This document shows, one piece after another, positions 1 through 7,617 of a stretch of DNA of 27,448 nt. The stretch's first letter is position 1; each line of letters opens with the position of its first letter. The position numbers and the translations under genes were made by a program. The notes below the pieces were generated by a model. That model did not search any database, had not been told where the DNA came from, and saw only the letters and a program-made list of their open reading frames with translations. This DNA comes from Phosphoribacter sp964647395 (lineage in GTDB: Bacteria; Actinomycetota; Actinomycetes; Actinomycetales; Dermatophilaceae): contig CAZYHR010000037.1 in NCBI GenBank assembly GCA_964647395.1, forward strand, positions 1 to 27,448. Direction: 5' to 3'.

Positions 1-2
1 GC

Positions 3-1139
3 GCGCCGGGGCAGGCCATGGGTTTTAATGATACCGCGGCCACCGATATCTACACGCTCGGGGTCGTCGGCTTCGAGACGCTCACCGGGCAGCGGCCCTT
101 CGACCGGGGCGCGCCGGTGCCGACCGCGCTGGCGCACATCAACGACGACCCGCCGCCGCTGCCGCCCGAGATCGGCGAGCCGCTGCGCTCGGCGATCGAG
201 ACCTGCCTGCTCAAGGATCCCGCCGACCGGCCGGCCAGCGCCGCCGCCCTGGCCGCACTGCTCGGGATGCCGGTCGCCGGCGTCGCCACCGCCGCGCCGG
301 CCACCTCGATCATCCCGGTCACCGACCTGCCGACCACCCACCCGGGCGCCCCGCCCACGCAGGTCGTCGGTCCGCCCGGCTCCACCGCGGTGCTCCCTCA
401 GGGGTATGCCGCCGGCCCGCCCGGGGTGGCGGGCCCGGCACCCGGGCACCCGGCACCCGGCCACCCGGCACCCGGCTACCCGGCACCCGGGCACCCGGGG
501 CCGGCGGAGCCGCGGCGGCGCAGCGCCGGGGTGTGGTGGCTCGTGCCGGTGCTCGTCGCGCTGCTCGTCGGCGGGTTCCTGCTGTGGCAGTCGGTCGGGC
601 GGGGCGCGAACCCCGCGCCGACCTCGCCGACCGGGCCGGCGACCCGCACGACCGCGCCGGCCACCACGGCGACGACCACCATGACGACCAGCACCATGAC
701 GACCAGCACCATGACGACCAGCACCATGACGACCAGCACCCCGACGACCGCGCAGCCGCGCCGGGTGACGCTGCGGGAACGCGACTACACCGGGCAGACG
801 GTGGGCATCGTCCGGGCCGACCTGACGACGCTCGGCTTCACGAACATCGACACCCGCGAGGTCGACTCCGCCGAGCCGGCCGGCACCGTCATCGGCGTGA
901 GCCCCACCGGCAACGTCCCCGTGACCGAGTCGATCCTGCTCACCGTGTCCAACGGCAAGGGCAAGGACGACGGCGGTGGCAACAACGGCGGTGGCAACAA
1001 CGGCGGCGGCAACACCGGCAACAGTGGCAACGGCAACAGCGGCCATCACAACAGCGGCAGTAGCAGCAGTGGCGATAACAACAGTGGCTCGGGCAGCACG
1101 GGCCGGGGCATGGCGACCACCGGAGCCGACGGTGGCTGA
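3..1139 (+). CDS. pknA: PknA-type Ser/Thr protein kinase, 5'-truncated, with one PASTA domain
   Basis: This is the C-terminal part of a membrane Ser/Thr kinase that controls growth and division; the window edge removes the N-lobe and catalytic loop. What remains begins at the activation-segment APE motif, read here as APGQ. The rest of the C-lobe follows (DIYTLGVVGFETLTG, RPF, a CLLKDPADRPA-type ending), then a Pro/Gly linker with repeated PAPGHP units and one membrane helix at about nt 530-590. Outside the membrane come Thr-rich TMTTS repeats, one PASTA-like domain (about nt 765-950) and a Gly/Asn/Ser tail. Mycobacterial PknA lacks PASTA, so this is the larger actinobacterial form. It lies 15 bp upstream of pknB in the same direction, so cotranscription is likely. 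The Gly in place of the APE Glu, in an AT-rich patch at the edge, may be a sequencing or assembly error. Confidence 0.88.
   Translation, partial: APGQAMGFNDTAATDIYTLGVVGFETLTGQRPFDRGAPVPTALAHINDDPPPLPPEIGEPLRSAIETCLLKDPADRPASAAALAALLGMPVAGVATAAPATSIIPVTDLPTTHPGAPPTQVVGPPGSTAVLPQGYAAGPPGVAGPAPGHPAPGHPAPGYPAPGHPGPAEPRRRSAGVWWLVPVLVALLVGGFLLWQSVGRGANPAPTSPTGPATRTTAPATTATTTMTTSTMTTSTMTTSTMTTSTPTTAQPRRVTLRERDYTGQTVGIVRADLTTLGFTNIDTREVDSAEPAGTVIGVSPTGNVPVTESILLTVSNGKGKDDGGGNNGGGNNGGGNTGNSGNGNSGHHNSGSSSSGDNNSGSGSTGRGMATTGADGG
678..752 (+). repeat. 15-bp tandem repeat in pknA encoding TMTTS units
   Basis: Four exact copies of a 15-bp unit (ACCATGACGACCAGC) run from 678 to 737, followed by a degenerate fifth. 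They encode a Thr/Ser/Met-rich stalk between the membrane helix and the PASTA domain. Copy number may vary between strains. Confidence 0.9.
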
Positions 1140-1154
1140 CAAGGGGGACGGACC

Positions 1155-3002
1155 ATGAGCGCGCGGCGCCTGCTGGGCGGACGCTACGAGATCGGTGAGG
1201 TCATCGGGCGGGGCGGGATGGCCGACGTGCACCTGGGTTTCGACACCCGTCTCTCGCGCCAGGTGGCGATCAAGATCCTGCGCTCCGACCTGGCCCGCGA
1301 CGCCAACTTCCTCACCCGCTTCAAGCGCGAGGCGCAGTCCGCGGCCGGGCTCAACCACCCGGCGATCGTCGCCATCTTCGACTCCGGCGAGGAGGTGCAC
1401 CTCGACGACCGCGGCGAGCCGGTCCACTCGCCCTACATCGTCATGGAGGTGGTCCAGGGGCAGACCCTGCGCGAGCGCCTGCAGACGCATGGCCCGCTGC
1501 CGCCCGACGAGGCCGGCCGGATCAGCGAGGGGGTGCTCGCGGCGCTGGCCTACAGCCACCGGATGGGCATCGTGCACCGCGACATCAAGCCCGCCAACGT
1601 CATGATCACCGAGTCCGGCGACATCAAGGTCATGGACTTCGGCATCGCCCGGGCCATCGCCGACACGCACGCGACGATGACCCAGACCCAGTCGGTCGTC
1701 GGCACCGCGCAGTACCTCTCGCCCGAGCAGGCCCAGGGTAAGCCGGTCGACGCGCGGTCCGACCTGTACTCGACCGGGTGCATGCTCTTCGAGTTGCTCA
1801 CCGGGCGGACCCCGTTCGTCGGGGACACCCCGGTCTCGATCGCCTACCAGCACGTCGGGGAGTCCCCGCAGCCGCCGTCCACGCTGCGCAGTGGCGTGCC
1901 CGCGGCATACGACGCGATCGTCCTGCACGCGATGACCAAGGACCGCGAGGGGCGCTATCAGAACGCCAACGACTTCCGGGCCGACCTGATCTGCGCGCGG
2001 GAGGGACGGCCGATCTCGGCGGAGGCGGCCGGGGCGATCGCCCGCACGACCGCGCCGGCGACCACGGTGCTGCCGACCACGCCCGTGCCGCTGCCCAGCC
2101 GGCGGGGGCGCCGCGACGACACCGACGACCTGCCCCTCGTGCTGCGCCACGACGACGACGAGCCCGAGCGGCGGCGCGGGCTGGCCTGGCTGGGCCTCGT
2201 GCTCGCGGCCGTGCTCGTGCTCGGGGCGCTGGTGTACTTCGGACGGGACCTGCTGGCCGCGCCGCGCACCGAGCAGGTCGCCGTGCCCTACGTCGTGACC
2301 AAGACCGAGGCCGAGGCGCGGCGCACCGTCGAGCAGGCGCGGCTCTATCTGGCCGCCGAGTACGTGCAGGACGCCACCGTCGAGCAGGGCCGGGTCATCG
2401 AGCAGTCACCGCAGCAGGGCAGCCTCGTCGATATCCAGTCGACGGTGCGGGTCAAGGTGTCCAGCGGGCCGGGCGCGACCCCGGTGCCGCGGCTGGTCGG
2501 GCTGACCAAGGACGCCGCCGCCGCCGCGCTCAAGACGGTCGGGCTGCCGACGCCGATCGTCGTCATGGTCGACGACCCGGCGCAGGCCAAGGACATCGTC
2601 GTCTCCAGCGACCCCGCCGAGGGGGTCTCGGTGCCGCTGACCAAGCAGGTGACGATCAACGTGGCCAGCGGCAAGGTCAAGGTCCCCGGCGTCGTCGGTC
2701 AGCACGCGACCACCGCGCGCACGCTGATCGCCACCGCCAAGCTGGTCGTCAAGGAGGAGCGGGTCGAGCGGGCCGACGTCCTGGAGGGCACCGTCGTCGA
2801 ACAACTGCCCCCGGCCGACTCCGTCGTCGACGTCGGCACCGAGGTCGTCGTGCGGGTCGCCGTCAAGCCCCCACCACCCACCGCCACCGTGACCACCACC
2901 GCCACCGTGACCACCACCGCCACGCCTCCGCCGCCGCCGACCATCGCGCCGACCACCGCCCAGCCCACCGGCACCGGCCAGCCCACGACGCGCCGTCCGT
3001 GA
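1155..3002 (+). CDS. pknB: Ser/Thr protein kinase PknB with three PASTA domains
   Basis: A 615-residue transmembrane kinase that phosphorylates cell-wall and division proteins in response to muropeptides or lipid II outside the cell. Visible motifs: glycine loop GRGGMADV (18-25), catalytic Lys40, HRDIKPAN with Asp143, DFG 161-163, and a Thr-rich activation loop ending in SPEQ. A juxtamembrane linker leads to one helix at about 342-362. Three PASTA domains follow (about 375-441, 443-509, 511-575), then a Thr/Pro tail. M. tuberculosis PknB has four PASTA domains. The ATG at 1155 has an AAGGGGG ribosome site 7 nt upstream. The gene follows pknA by 15 bp, as in the conserved pknA-pknB cluster, and converges with the trpG-like gene. 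Confidence 0.96.
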   Translation: MSARRLLGGRYEIGEVIGRGGMADVHLGFDTRLSRQVAIKILRSDLARDANFLTRFKREAQSAAGLNHPAIVAIFDSGEEVHLDDRGEPVHSPYIVMEVVQGQTLRERLQTHGPLPPDEAGRISEGVLAALAYSHRMGIVHRDIKPANVMITESGDIKVMDFGIARAIADTHATMTQTQSVVGTAQYLSPEQAQGKPVDARSDLYSTGCMLFELLTGRTPFVGDTPVSIAYQHVGESPQPPSTLRSGVPAAYDAIVLHAMTKDREGRYQNANDFRADLICAREGRPISAEAAGAIARTTAPATTVLPTTPVPLPSRRGRRDDTDDLPLVLRHDDDEPERRRGLAWLGLVLAAVLVLGALVYFGRDLLAAPRTEQVAVPYVVTKTEAEARRTVEQARLYLAAEYVQDATVEQGRVIEQSPQQGSLVDIQSTVRVKVSSGPGATPVPRLVGLTKDAAAAALKTVGLPTPIVVMVDDPAQAKDIVVSSDPAEGVSVPLTKQVTINVASGKVKVPGVVGQHATTARTLIATAKLVVKEERVERADVLEGTVVEQLPPADSVVDVGTEVVVRVAVKPPPPTATVTTTATVTTTATPPPPPTIAPTTAQPTGTGQPTTRRP

Positions 3003-3085
3003 CGAGGGCGTCGGCCGTGCCTTGCCGCCGGGGGTGCGTGCCGGCGGGCGGCTCGGCGGGCGAGCGAACTCCGCGCCGCGCGGCC

Positions 3086-3709
3086 TCAGCGGTGCACGAG
3101 CGGGCTGAGCCCGGCGGAGCGCTCGACGGCACCGGCGTCGCCGCAGCTGGCCAGCCAGTTGGCCAGCAGACGGTGGCCGCCCTCGGTGAGCACGCTCTCC
3201 GGATGGAACTGCACCCCGTGCAGCGGCAGGTCGGCGTGCCGCACGGCCATGACGATGCCGCTGGCGGTGCGGCCGTTGACGACGAGTTCGGCCGGGAGCG
3301 TCGCGGGGTCGATGGCCAGCGAGTGATAGCGGGTGGCGGTGAACGGCTCGGGCAGCCCGGCGAGCACCCCGGTGCCGTCGTGCTCGACCTGCGAGGTCTT
3401 GCCGTGCAGCAATTCGGGCGCCCGGCCGACGGTCGCGCCGATGAGCACGCCGAGCGCCTGGTGGCCGAGGCACACCCCGAGCATCGGCTGGCCGCGCTGG
3501 GCGCACGCCCGGATCATCTCGATCGACACGCCGGCCCCCTCGGGCGTGCCCGGCCCGGGCGAGACGAGCACCCCGTCGAAGCCCGCGCCCTGCTGCGGCG
3601 TCACCGCGTCGTTGCGCAGCACCGTGCACTCGGCGCCGAGCTGCTCCAGATAGCCGACGATGGTGAAGACGAACGAGTCGTAGTTGTCGACGACGAGGAT
3701 CCGGGTCAC
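3086..3709 (-). CDS. trpG: Class I glutamine amidotransferase, TrpG/PabA family
   Basis: The amidotransferase subunit of anthranilate or aminodeoxychorismate synthase, which supplies ammonia from glutamine to a chorismate-binding partner. The 207-residue protein shows DNYDSFVFT near the N-terminus, the oxyanion segment SPGPGTPEGAG, the nucleophile motif GVCLGHQALG and the catalytic His/Glu in GVQFHPESVLTEGG. The chosen GTG at 3709 overlaps the stop of the upstream small membrane protein, implying translational coupling. The synthase large subunit is not nearby. In actinomycetes this copy beside pknB is annotated trpG (as Rv0013) but may mainly serve folate synthesis as PabA; the sequence alone does not decide. 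Confidence 0.93.
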   Translation of the reverse strand: MTRILVVDNYDSFVFTIVGYLEQLGAECTVLRNDAVTPQQGAGFDGVLVSPGPGTPEGAGVSIEMIRACAQRGQPMLGVCLGHQALGVLIGATVGRAPELLHGKTSQVEHDGTGVLAGLPEPFTATRYHSLAIDPATLPAELVVNGRTASGIVMAVRHADLPLHGVQFHPESVLTEGGHRLLANWLASCGDAGAVERSAGLSPLVHR

Positions 3710-3906
3710 CGCGTCAGCGTAGCCGTGGGCGTCGGCGTCGGCGTCGGCACGGTCACCTCGTCCAGTGGCAGCCAGCCCTGCACCACCGGGAACACCCACG
3801 CGAACAGCGCCGCCACCACGAGCGCCGCCAGCAGCGCGCACTGGGCCGACTTGGCGAGCCGGCCGCCGGGCAGCCGGCGCCAGAGCGCGGCATACACGTC
3901 AACCAC
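3706..3906 (-). CDS. Small single-pass membrane protein between sortase and trpG
   Basis: A 66-residue protein with one hydrophobic helix in the middle (ALLAALVVAALFAWVFPVV) and a Thr/Pro tail (VPTPTPTPTATLTR), so the tail is probably outside or linker-like. The GTG start at 3906 overlaps the sortase stop by 8 nt, and its own stop overlaps the trpG start, so it sits inside a translationally coupled operon. I do not recognise a named family. The coupling and coding-like composition argue that it is real; a role with the sortase is only inferred from position. Confidence 0.7.
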   Translation of the reverse strand: MVDVYAALWRRLPGGRLAKSAQCALLAALVVAALFAWVFPVVQGWLPLDEVTVPTPTPTPTATLTR

Positions 3907-4738
3907 GCTCCGGTATGCCGCCCGGCCGGCTCGGCGCGGCGCGGCCGTCGAGGGTGCCGGGGGGCAGGCCGGCGGCGCGCGGATAGGTGCCCTCGAGCTG
4001 GGCGAAGACGATGTAGCGGCGGGCCGCGGAGAACGGCGGGTCGCAGGAGGTCAGGGTGAGCCAGGCCTCGGTGGGCGCGACGCCGGGCCGGCCGGGGACG
4101 GGTGCGATGACCTCGACCGCGGTGGGTGGCACGATGTCGTGTCGCCGGACGCGATAGACGGCGTAGGCCTGCCGGGTCTCGATGACGATGGCGTCGCCGG
4201 CCACCAGGCGGTCGATGTGCAGCAGCGGGTTCCCGCTGCCGGCGCGGTGACCGGCCAGGCCGAGGTTGCCGATCTCCCCGGCCAGCGCGGTGCCCGGATA
4301 GTGGCCGATGCCGCGAGCCAGCACCGGGGCGCCGACCCCCTCGTAGACCGGCCGGGCCCAGTCGGGGTCCAGCCGGGGGATGCGCAGGATGGCCAGGACC
4401 TGGCCCTCGATGACCGGCCCGGCCGGGGACCCGGGCCCCGCGGCACCGCTGCTGGGGTCACCGCTGTGGGGGTCACCGCTGTTGGGGTCACCGCTGTGGG
4501 GGTCCGCGGCGACGGTCGGGTCGGCGCCCGGGCCGATCGCCAGGTCGTCCAGCGAGTGGCCCTGCGCGAAGGCCTGCTCGATGCTGCCCACCGTCGCGGC
4601 CTGGGCGCGGGTCTCGACCAGCCCGACATAGCCGATCTGCCAGACGACGAACAGCAGCACGACCAGCCCGGCGGTGACGAGCAGTTCGCCGACCACCCCA
4701 ACCACGCCGCGCAGGCTCACCCGGCGCATCGCGGTCAC
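3899..4738 (-). CDS. srtE: Class E sortase
   Basis: A cysteine transpeptidase anchored in the membrane that attaches secreted proteins to peptidoglycan. An N-terminal helix (about 12-36) anchors it. A linker follows, then the sortase barrel with catalytic His164 in GLAGHR, Cys232 in LTLTSCDP and a downstream Arg in the RRYIVFAQL strand. Length (279 residues) is normal for class E. GTG 4738 forms a GTGA overlap with the DUF881 stop; ATG 4729 is the alternative. The linker carries four GDPxSG-type repeats (about nt 4450-4505). It belongs to the operon DUF881 > srtE > small protein > trpG. The penultimate residues GIP use the rare codon ATA inside a GGTATGCCGC motif. Confidence 0.93.
   Translation of the reverse strand: MTAMRRVSLRGVVGVVGELLVTAGLVVLLFVVWQIGYVGLVETRAQAATVGSIEQAFAQGHSLDDLAIGPGADPTVAADPHSGDPNSGDPHSGDPSSGAAGPGSPAGPVIEGQVLAILRIPRLDPDWARPVYEGVGAPVLARGIGHYPGTALAGEIGNLGLAGHRAGSGNPLLHIDRLVAGDAIVIETRQAYAVYRVRRHDIVPPTAVEVIAPVPGRPGVAPTEAWLTLTSCDPPFSAARRYIVFAQLEGTYPRAAGLPPGTLDGRAAPSRPGGIPERG
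4450..4505 (-). repeat. 15-bp tandem repeat in the sortase linker
   Basis: Four near-identical 15-bp units built on GGGGTCACCGCTGT (plus-strand reading), the last diverging, encode SGDPH/SGDPN repeats between the membrane anchor and the catalytic barrel. Confidence 0.8.
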
Positions 4739-5589
4739 CGGGGCACCGTCGCCAGCTGCACGCCCAGGGCCCCGGAGAAGCCGGGGAACTCGTCCCGGCC
4801 GGTGCTCTCGCTGACCTGATAGCCCAGCCCGACGGCGTCGACCCACTGCTTGTAGACGGCGATCTGCGGGTCGGCGTCGAGCGCCGCGCGCAGGTCGTCG
4901 AGCCGGCCCATCGCCCGGATGACGAACGGCGGCGAATACACCCTGCCCTGCAGGATGAGGGTGTTGCCCACGCAGCGCACCGCCGACGTGGCGATGACCC
5001 GTTGGTCCATGATCATCATCGCCTCGGCGCCGCCGCGCCACAGCGCGTTGACGACGGCCTGGACGTCCTGCTGGTGCACGACCAGGTCGTCGGCCCGCAC
5101 CGTCGGCGGCAGCTGCGCCAGCGGGAGCGCCGAGTCGTCGAGCACCACGGTGAGCACCGGCCCGGCGACCGCCCGGGTGCCGGTCACCGGGCCGAGCACG
5201 CCGATGGTCCCGGTCAGCGAGGTGAGCCGCTGGTCGCCCGGGGCGGTGCGCACGGTGAGCTCGTCGATCTCGGCCTGCAGCGTCTTGACCCGCTCGGCCT
5301 TGCTCGCCACCGCCTGGTTGGCGTCGGCGACCAGCGCCGGCAGGTCCCGGTCGCTGCGCAGATCGGTGCCGCTGGCCGCTTGGAAACTGGTCGCGAACAG
5401 CACCCCGGCCAGCGCGAAGACCACCGGCGCACCGACCCGCCAGAGCGCTCCCGGCCGGCGGCGGCCCGACCCGTCGGCCGGTCCGGTGGCGGCCGCCGGA
5501 CCCGACCGGTCGTCCGCACCGCGGGCCGGTCCGGCCGTGGCGGAACCCACGCTCGGGTCCGCCGCGGACGGGTCTGGCGCGGGCGGCAT
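4735..5589 (-). CDS. DUF881 membrane protein (Rv0012-like)
   Basis: A 284-residue protein with an Ala/Pro-rich cytoplasmic N-terminus, one membrane helix (about 50-70), a coiled-coil segment (about 85-115, ANQAVASKAERVKTLQAEIDELT) and a C-terminal DUF881 domain (about 125-280), with features such as the RADDLVVHQQDVQAVVNALWRGGAEAMMI stretch. The family is widespread in Gram-positives next to division genes; its biochemistry is not known to me, and septum or cell-wall scaffolding is inferred from location. The ATG at 5589 lies within a GGTATGCCGC motif. A TAGCGT -10-like hexamer ends 7 nt upstream with no ribosome site between, so the mRNA is probably leaderless. It heads the operon ending in trpG and is divergent from crgA. 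Confidence 0.88.
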   Translation of the reverse strand: MPPAPDPSAADPSVGSATAGPARGADDRSGPAAATGPADGSGRRRPGALWRVGAPVVFALAGVLFATSFQAASGTDLRSDRDLPALVADANQAVASKAERVKTLQAEIDELTVRTAPGDQRLTSLTGTIGVLGPVTGTRAVAGPVLTVVLDDSALPLAQLPPTVRADDLVVHQQDVQAVVNALWRGGAEAMMIMDQRVIATSAVRCVGNTLILQGRVYSPPFVIRAMGRLDDLRAALDADPQIAVYKQWVDAVGLGYQVSESTGRDEFPGFSGALGVQLATVPR

Positions 5590-5595
5590 ACCAAC

Positions 5596-5602
5596 TACGC
5601 TA
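5596..5602. promoter_or_regulatory. Overlapping divergent -10 elements (crgA / DUF881)
   Basis: The heptamer TACGCTA reads as a TANNNT -10 on both strands (TACGCT rightward for crgA, TAGCGT leftward for the DUF881 gene). Leftward the spacing fits a leaderless start at ATG 5589; rightward it would give a leader of roughly 27 nt with a GAGGAG site before GTG 5635. Confidence 0.5.
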
Positions 5603-5634
5603 AGGCACACCACGCATGTGAGGAGTTCCCCCAA

Positions 5635-5937
5635 GTGCCCGAGGCCAAGGACAACCCCGCGCCCAAGGACAAGCCGGTGCCCCCGGCCGCCAAGGCCGCC
5701 GCCGAGCGGGCCGCCAAGGCTGCCGAGGAACGCCGCCGGGCCCAGAAGGCCGCGGCGCCCAACCCGACCTGGTGGGTGCCGGTCTTCGTCACGCTGATGA
5801 TCGTCGGGCTGCTGTGGATCGTCGTCTTCTACATCACCCAGGGCCTGTGGCCGGTGCTGGCCTTCGGCTACTGGAACCTCGTCATCGGCTTCGCGCTCAT
5901 GCTGGCCGGGTTCATGATGACGATGCGCTGGAAGTAG
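5635..5937 (+). CDS. crgA: Cell division protein CrgA
   Basis: A 100-residue septal membrane protein that, in mycobacteria and streptomycetes, coordinates FtsZ ring activity and recruits late division proteins. The N-terminal half is a charged Lys/Ala/Glu stretch. Two helices follow (about 46-66 and 74-94) with the family pattern TWWVPVFVTLMIVGLLWIV and YWNLVIGFALMLAGFMMTMRWK at the end. The GTG start at 5635 has GAGGAG about 10 nt upstream. It is transcribed away from the DUF881 operon and converges on the YidC-like gene. The length is typical, and order and strand relative to the kinases match the mycobacterial region. Confidence 0.94.
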   Translation: MPEAKDNPAPKDKPVPPAAKAAAERAAKAAEERRRAQKAAAPNPTWWVPVFVTLMIVGLLWIVVFYITQGLWPVLAFGYWNLVIGFALMLAGFMMTMRWK

Positions 5938-5970
5938 CGCCCGACTTACATCGCTGTAGTTCTCCCCAGC

Positions 5971-5991
5971 TGTGGATAGGCCTGTGGACAA
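5971..5991. promoter_or_regulatory. Two DnaA-box-like nonamers
   Basis: TGTGGATAG (5971-5979) and TGTGGACAA (5983-5991) are reverse-strand matches, one imperfect and one exact, to TTGTCCACA-type DnaA boxes. They lie in the 63-bp gap between the convergent crgA and YidC-like genes. The region is normally close to oriC in actinomycetes, so these may be DnaA titration sites. Confidence 0.4.
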
Positions 5992-6000
5992 GGTGCGCGG

Positions 6001-6855
6001 TCACGGCGCGCCGCCGGCCCGGCGCTGCTCCCGCCGACGGTATGCCGCCGTGCCCGGCGTCGGGGCCCACCGCACGATCGCGCCCTGCTGTGCCGCGGTC
6101 CACAGGCTCGACGCGGCCCAGTAGGCGACCAGCCCGGCCGGGACGACCGGGGCCGAGACGAGCAGGCCGGCGGCGGTGAGCAGCGGCAGGGCGGCATAGG
6201 TGCGACGTTGCAGGTCGGCGGTCATCGCCTCGGGAGTGCCTGCCGGAGAGGCGGATTCAATGGCGGGCAGGTTGGGCAGGGTGAGCCAGCGGGTGCTGGC
6301 GTAGCCGACGCCGGCGGCGACGGCGGCCAGGGCGATGACGAGCATGCCGGGGCCGGTCAGGCCGAGATGGCCCAGGGTGGCGGGCAGAGTGACGCCCAGG
6401 ACGTCGGCGGTGCGGGCGCTGGCGACCAGGTCGGCGGTCATCGCGCCGACCGGGTGGCCGGCGGCGACGTCGGCGAGCAGGCGGTAGAGCGTGAACAGGG
6501 TCAGCCCGGTGACCAGCGCGGGCAGGCAGCCGAGCGATGCCCCGTGCTCGGCCCGCACGGCGCGGGTCTGGGCCAGTTGGGCGCGGACCGATTCGGGGTC
6601 GCGCCGGCCGGCGTAGCGGCGGGCGATGTCGGCCAGCGCCGGCCGGGCCCGGGCGGCCGCGTGGGCCAGGCGCACCTGGCGCACGACGAGCGGCAGCAGG
6701 GCGCCGCGCACGCAGACGACGAGCGCGACGATGGCCAGCAGCCACGCGGGGCCGGCTGCCAGGCCGGCGGTGGCGAGTAGGTCGTGGGTCGTCGCCAGGG
6801 GCCAGGAGATGGCGGCTTCTAGGGGGCGCAGCAGGGTCAGCAGGGCGTCGAACAT
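6001..6855 (-). CDS. YidC/Oxa1-family membrane protein insertase paralogue
   Basis: A 284-residue polytopic protein of the YidC/Oxa1/Alb3 family, which inserts membrane proteins with or without Sec. Family landmarks: the hydrophobic segment SWPLATTHDLLATAGLAAGPAW, an Arg-containing hydrophilic groove region (ALLPLVVRQ), LGCLPALVTGLTLFTLYRLL and the C-terminal AYWAASSLWTAAQQGAIVRW. ATG 6855 is preceded by GGAG. The main yidC normally sits beside rnpA/rpmH, which is absent here, so this is probably a divergent second copy. It follows the DUF6412-like gene after about 340 bp of repeat-rich sequence. Its client proteins are unknown. Confidence 0.85.
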   Translation of the reverse strand: MFDALLTLLRPLEAAISWPLATTHDLLATAGLAAGPAWLLAIVALVVCVRGALLPLVVRQVRLAHAAARARPALADIARRYAGRRDPESVRAQLAQTRAVRAEHGASLGCLPALVTGLTLFTLYRLLADVAAGHPVGAMTADLVASARTADVLGVTLPATLGHLGLTGPGMLVIALAAVAAGVGYASTRWLTLPNLPAIESASPAGTPEAMTADLQRRTYAALPLLTAAGLLVSAPVVPAGLVAYWAASSLWTAAQQGAIVRWAPTPGTAAYRRREQRRAGGAP

Positions 6856-6961
6856 GGTGGGCTCCGGGATCGGCGGGCGCAGGCGGGTGCGCTGGCGGTC
6901 GGGTGCAGGGCAGCGGCGCGGATCGAGGGGCGATCGGCCGCGGGATCGGTTGGGGTCGGGC

Positions 6962-7100
6962 GCGCAAGCGCCGGAGCGGGGACGAAAACCCACGTCAGCG
7001 TGTCGGTCATCGCCCCCGATGACGCCGGCCCGAGCGCAAGCGCCGGAACGGGGACGAAAACCCACGTCAGCGTGTCGGTATTCGCCCCCGATGACGCCGG
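6962..7100. repeat. Two direct copies of a 67-bp intergenic repeat
   Basis: Copy 1 (6962-7028) and copy 2 (7034-7100) differ at only a few bases and are separated by 5 bp. Each contains CGGGGACGAAAACCCACG, then GTGTCGGT, then CGCCCCCGATGACGCC, so the ends can pair as GGGG/CCCC. This core aligns with the 73-bp units at 11519-11810, so both belong to one family. The copies lie in the noncoding stretch upstream of the YidC-like gene. Confidence 0.85.
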
Positions 7101-7109
7101 CGGGCAACT

Positions 7110-7200
7110 CAGCGGCGGGCGACTGGGCCGCCAGACACCTCAGCCGCAGTCACTCCAGCGGCCGGTGGCTCAGCGGCAGGTCACTTCAGCGGCAGGTCAA
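7110..7200. repeat. Degenerate 15-16 bp repeats (CAGCGGCAGGTCACT type)
   Basis: Five related units begin at 7110, 7141, 7156, 7171 and 7187; the last four are in tandem. The final unit overlaps the stop codon of the leftward DUF6412-like gene. No function is apparent. Confidence 0.65.
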
Positions 7201-7565
7201 CGGCACTGCCGACCGGGGGCCCTGGGACGGGCCACACCCGGACGATCGGGGTCGGCCGGATGCGGCACCAGCCGATAAGCCTGGCGGGCGTGCGCGCGCA
7301 CACGCAGCGGAGCGATGGGGGGCTGAGCCCCGGCCAGTCGGCGGGTGGCGACCAAGCCGACGGCCAGGGCGGTCAGCACCCCGATGGCGATCGAGGCCGG
7401 CGCGGCCCCCGAGCCTGCCTGCGAGAACAGGACCGGCAGGGCCAACGCCAGCACGACCACCGACACCAGCGCCACGACACGGTGCGGCGGGCCGGCGAGC
7501 GTGGTCAGCCACGCGGCATACCGGCTCTCCTCCGGCACTTCACGGGACGGCTGACGCGCTCGCAC
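7197..7565 (-). CDS. Small membrane protein, DUF6412-like
   Basis: A 122-residue protein with two hydrophobic helices (about 27-48, VVALVSVVVLALALPVLF; about 54-74, ASIAIGVLTALAVGLVATRRL) and a basic C-terminus ending PGVARPRAPGRQCR. The ARPRAPG ending and position upstream of a YidC-like gene resemble the DUF6412 family of actinomycetes; that assignment is from memory of the family pattern. Start is GTG 7565. It reads in the same direction as the YidC-like gene but is separated by about 340 bp of repeats, so joint transcription is uncertain. A GGTATGCCGC motif encodes its YAA tripeptide at 7513-7522. Confidence 0.65.
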   Translation of the reverse strand: MRARQPSREVPEESRYAAWLTTLAGPPHRVVALVSVVVLALALPVLFSQAGSGAAPASIAIGVLTALAVGLVATRRLAGAQPPIAPLRVRAHARQAYRLVPHPADPDRPGVARPRAPGRQCR

Positions 7566-7617
7566 ACGGGGTCAACGCCGCGCGGGGCGGTCAGGTTCCC
7601 GTGCAAGGATGGCGGGC

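Noticed and set aside
1778..4819. A 1013-residue open frame on the plus strand spanning pknB, trpG and the sortase
   Set aside because: It is low-complexity Arg/Ala/Gly/Asp sequence typical of a stop-free shadow frame in high-GC DNA, and it crosses well-recognised genes on both strands.
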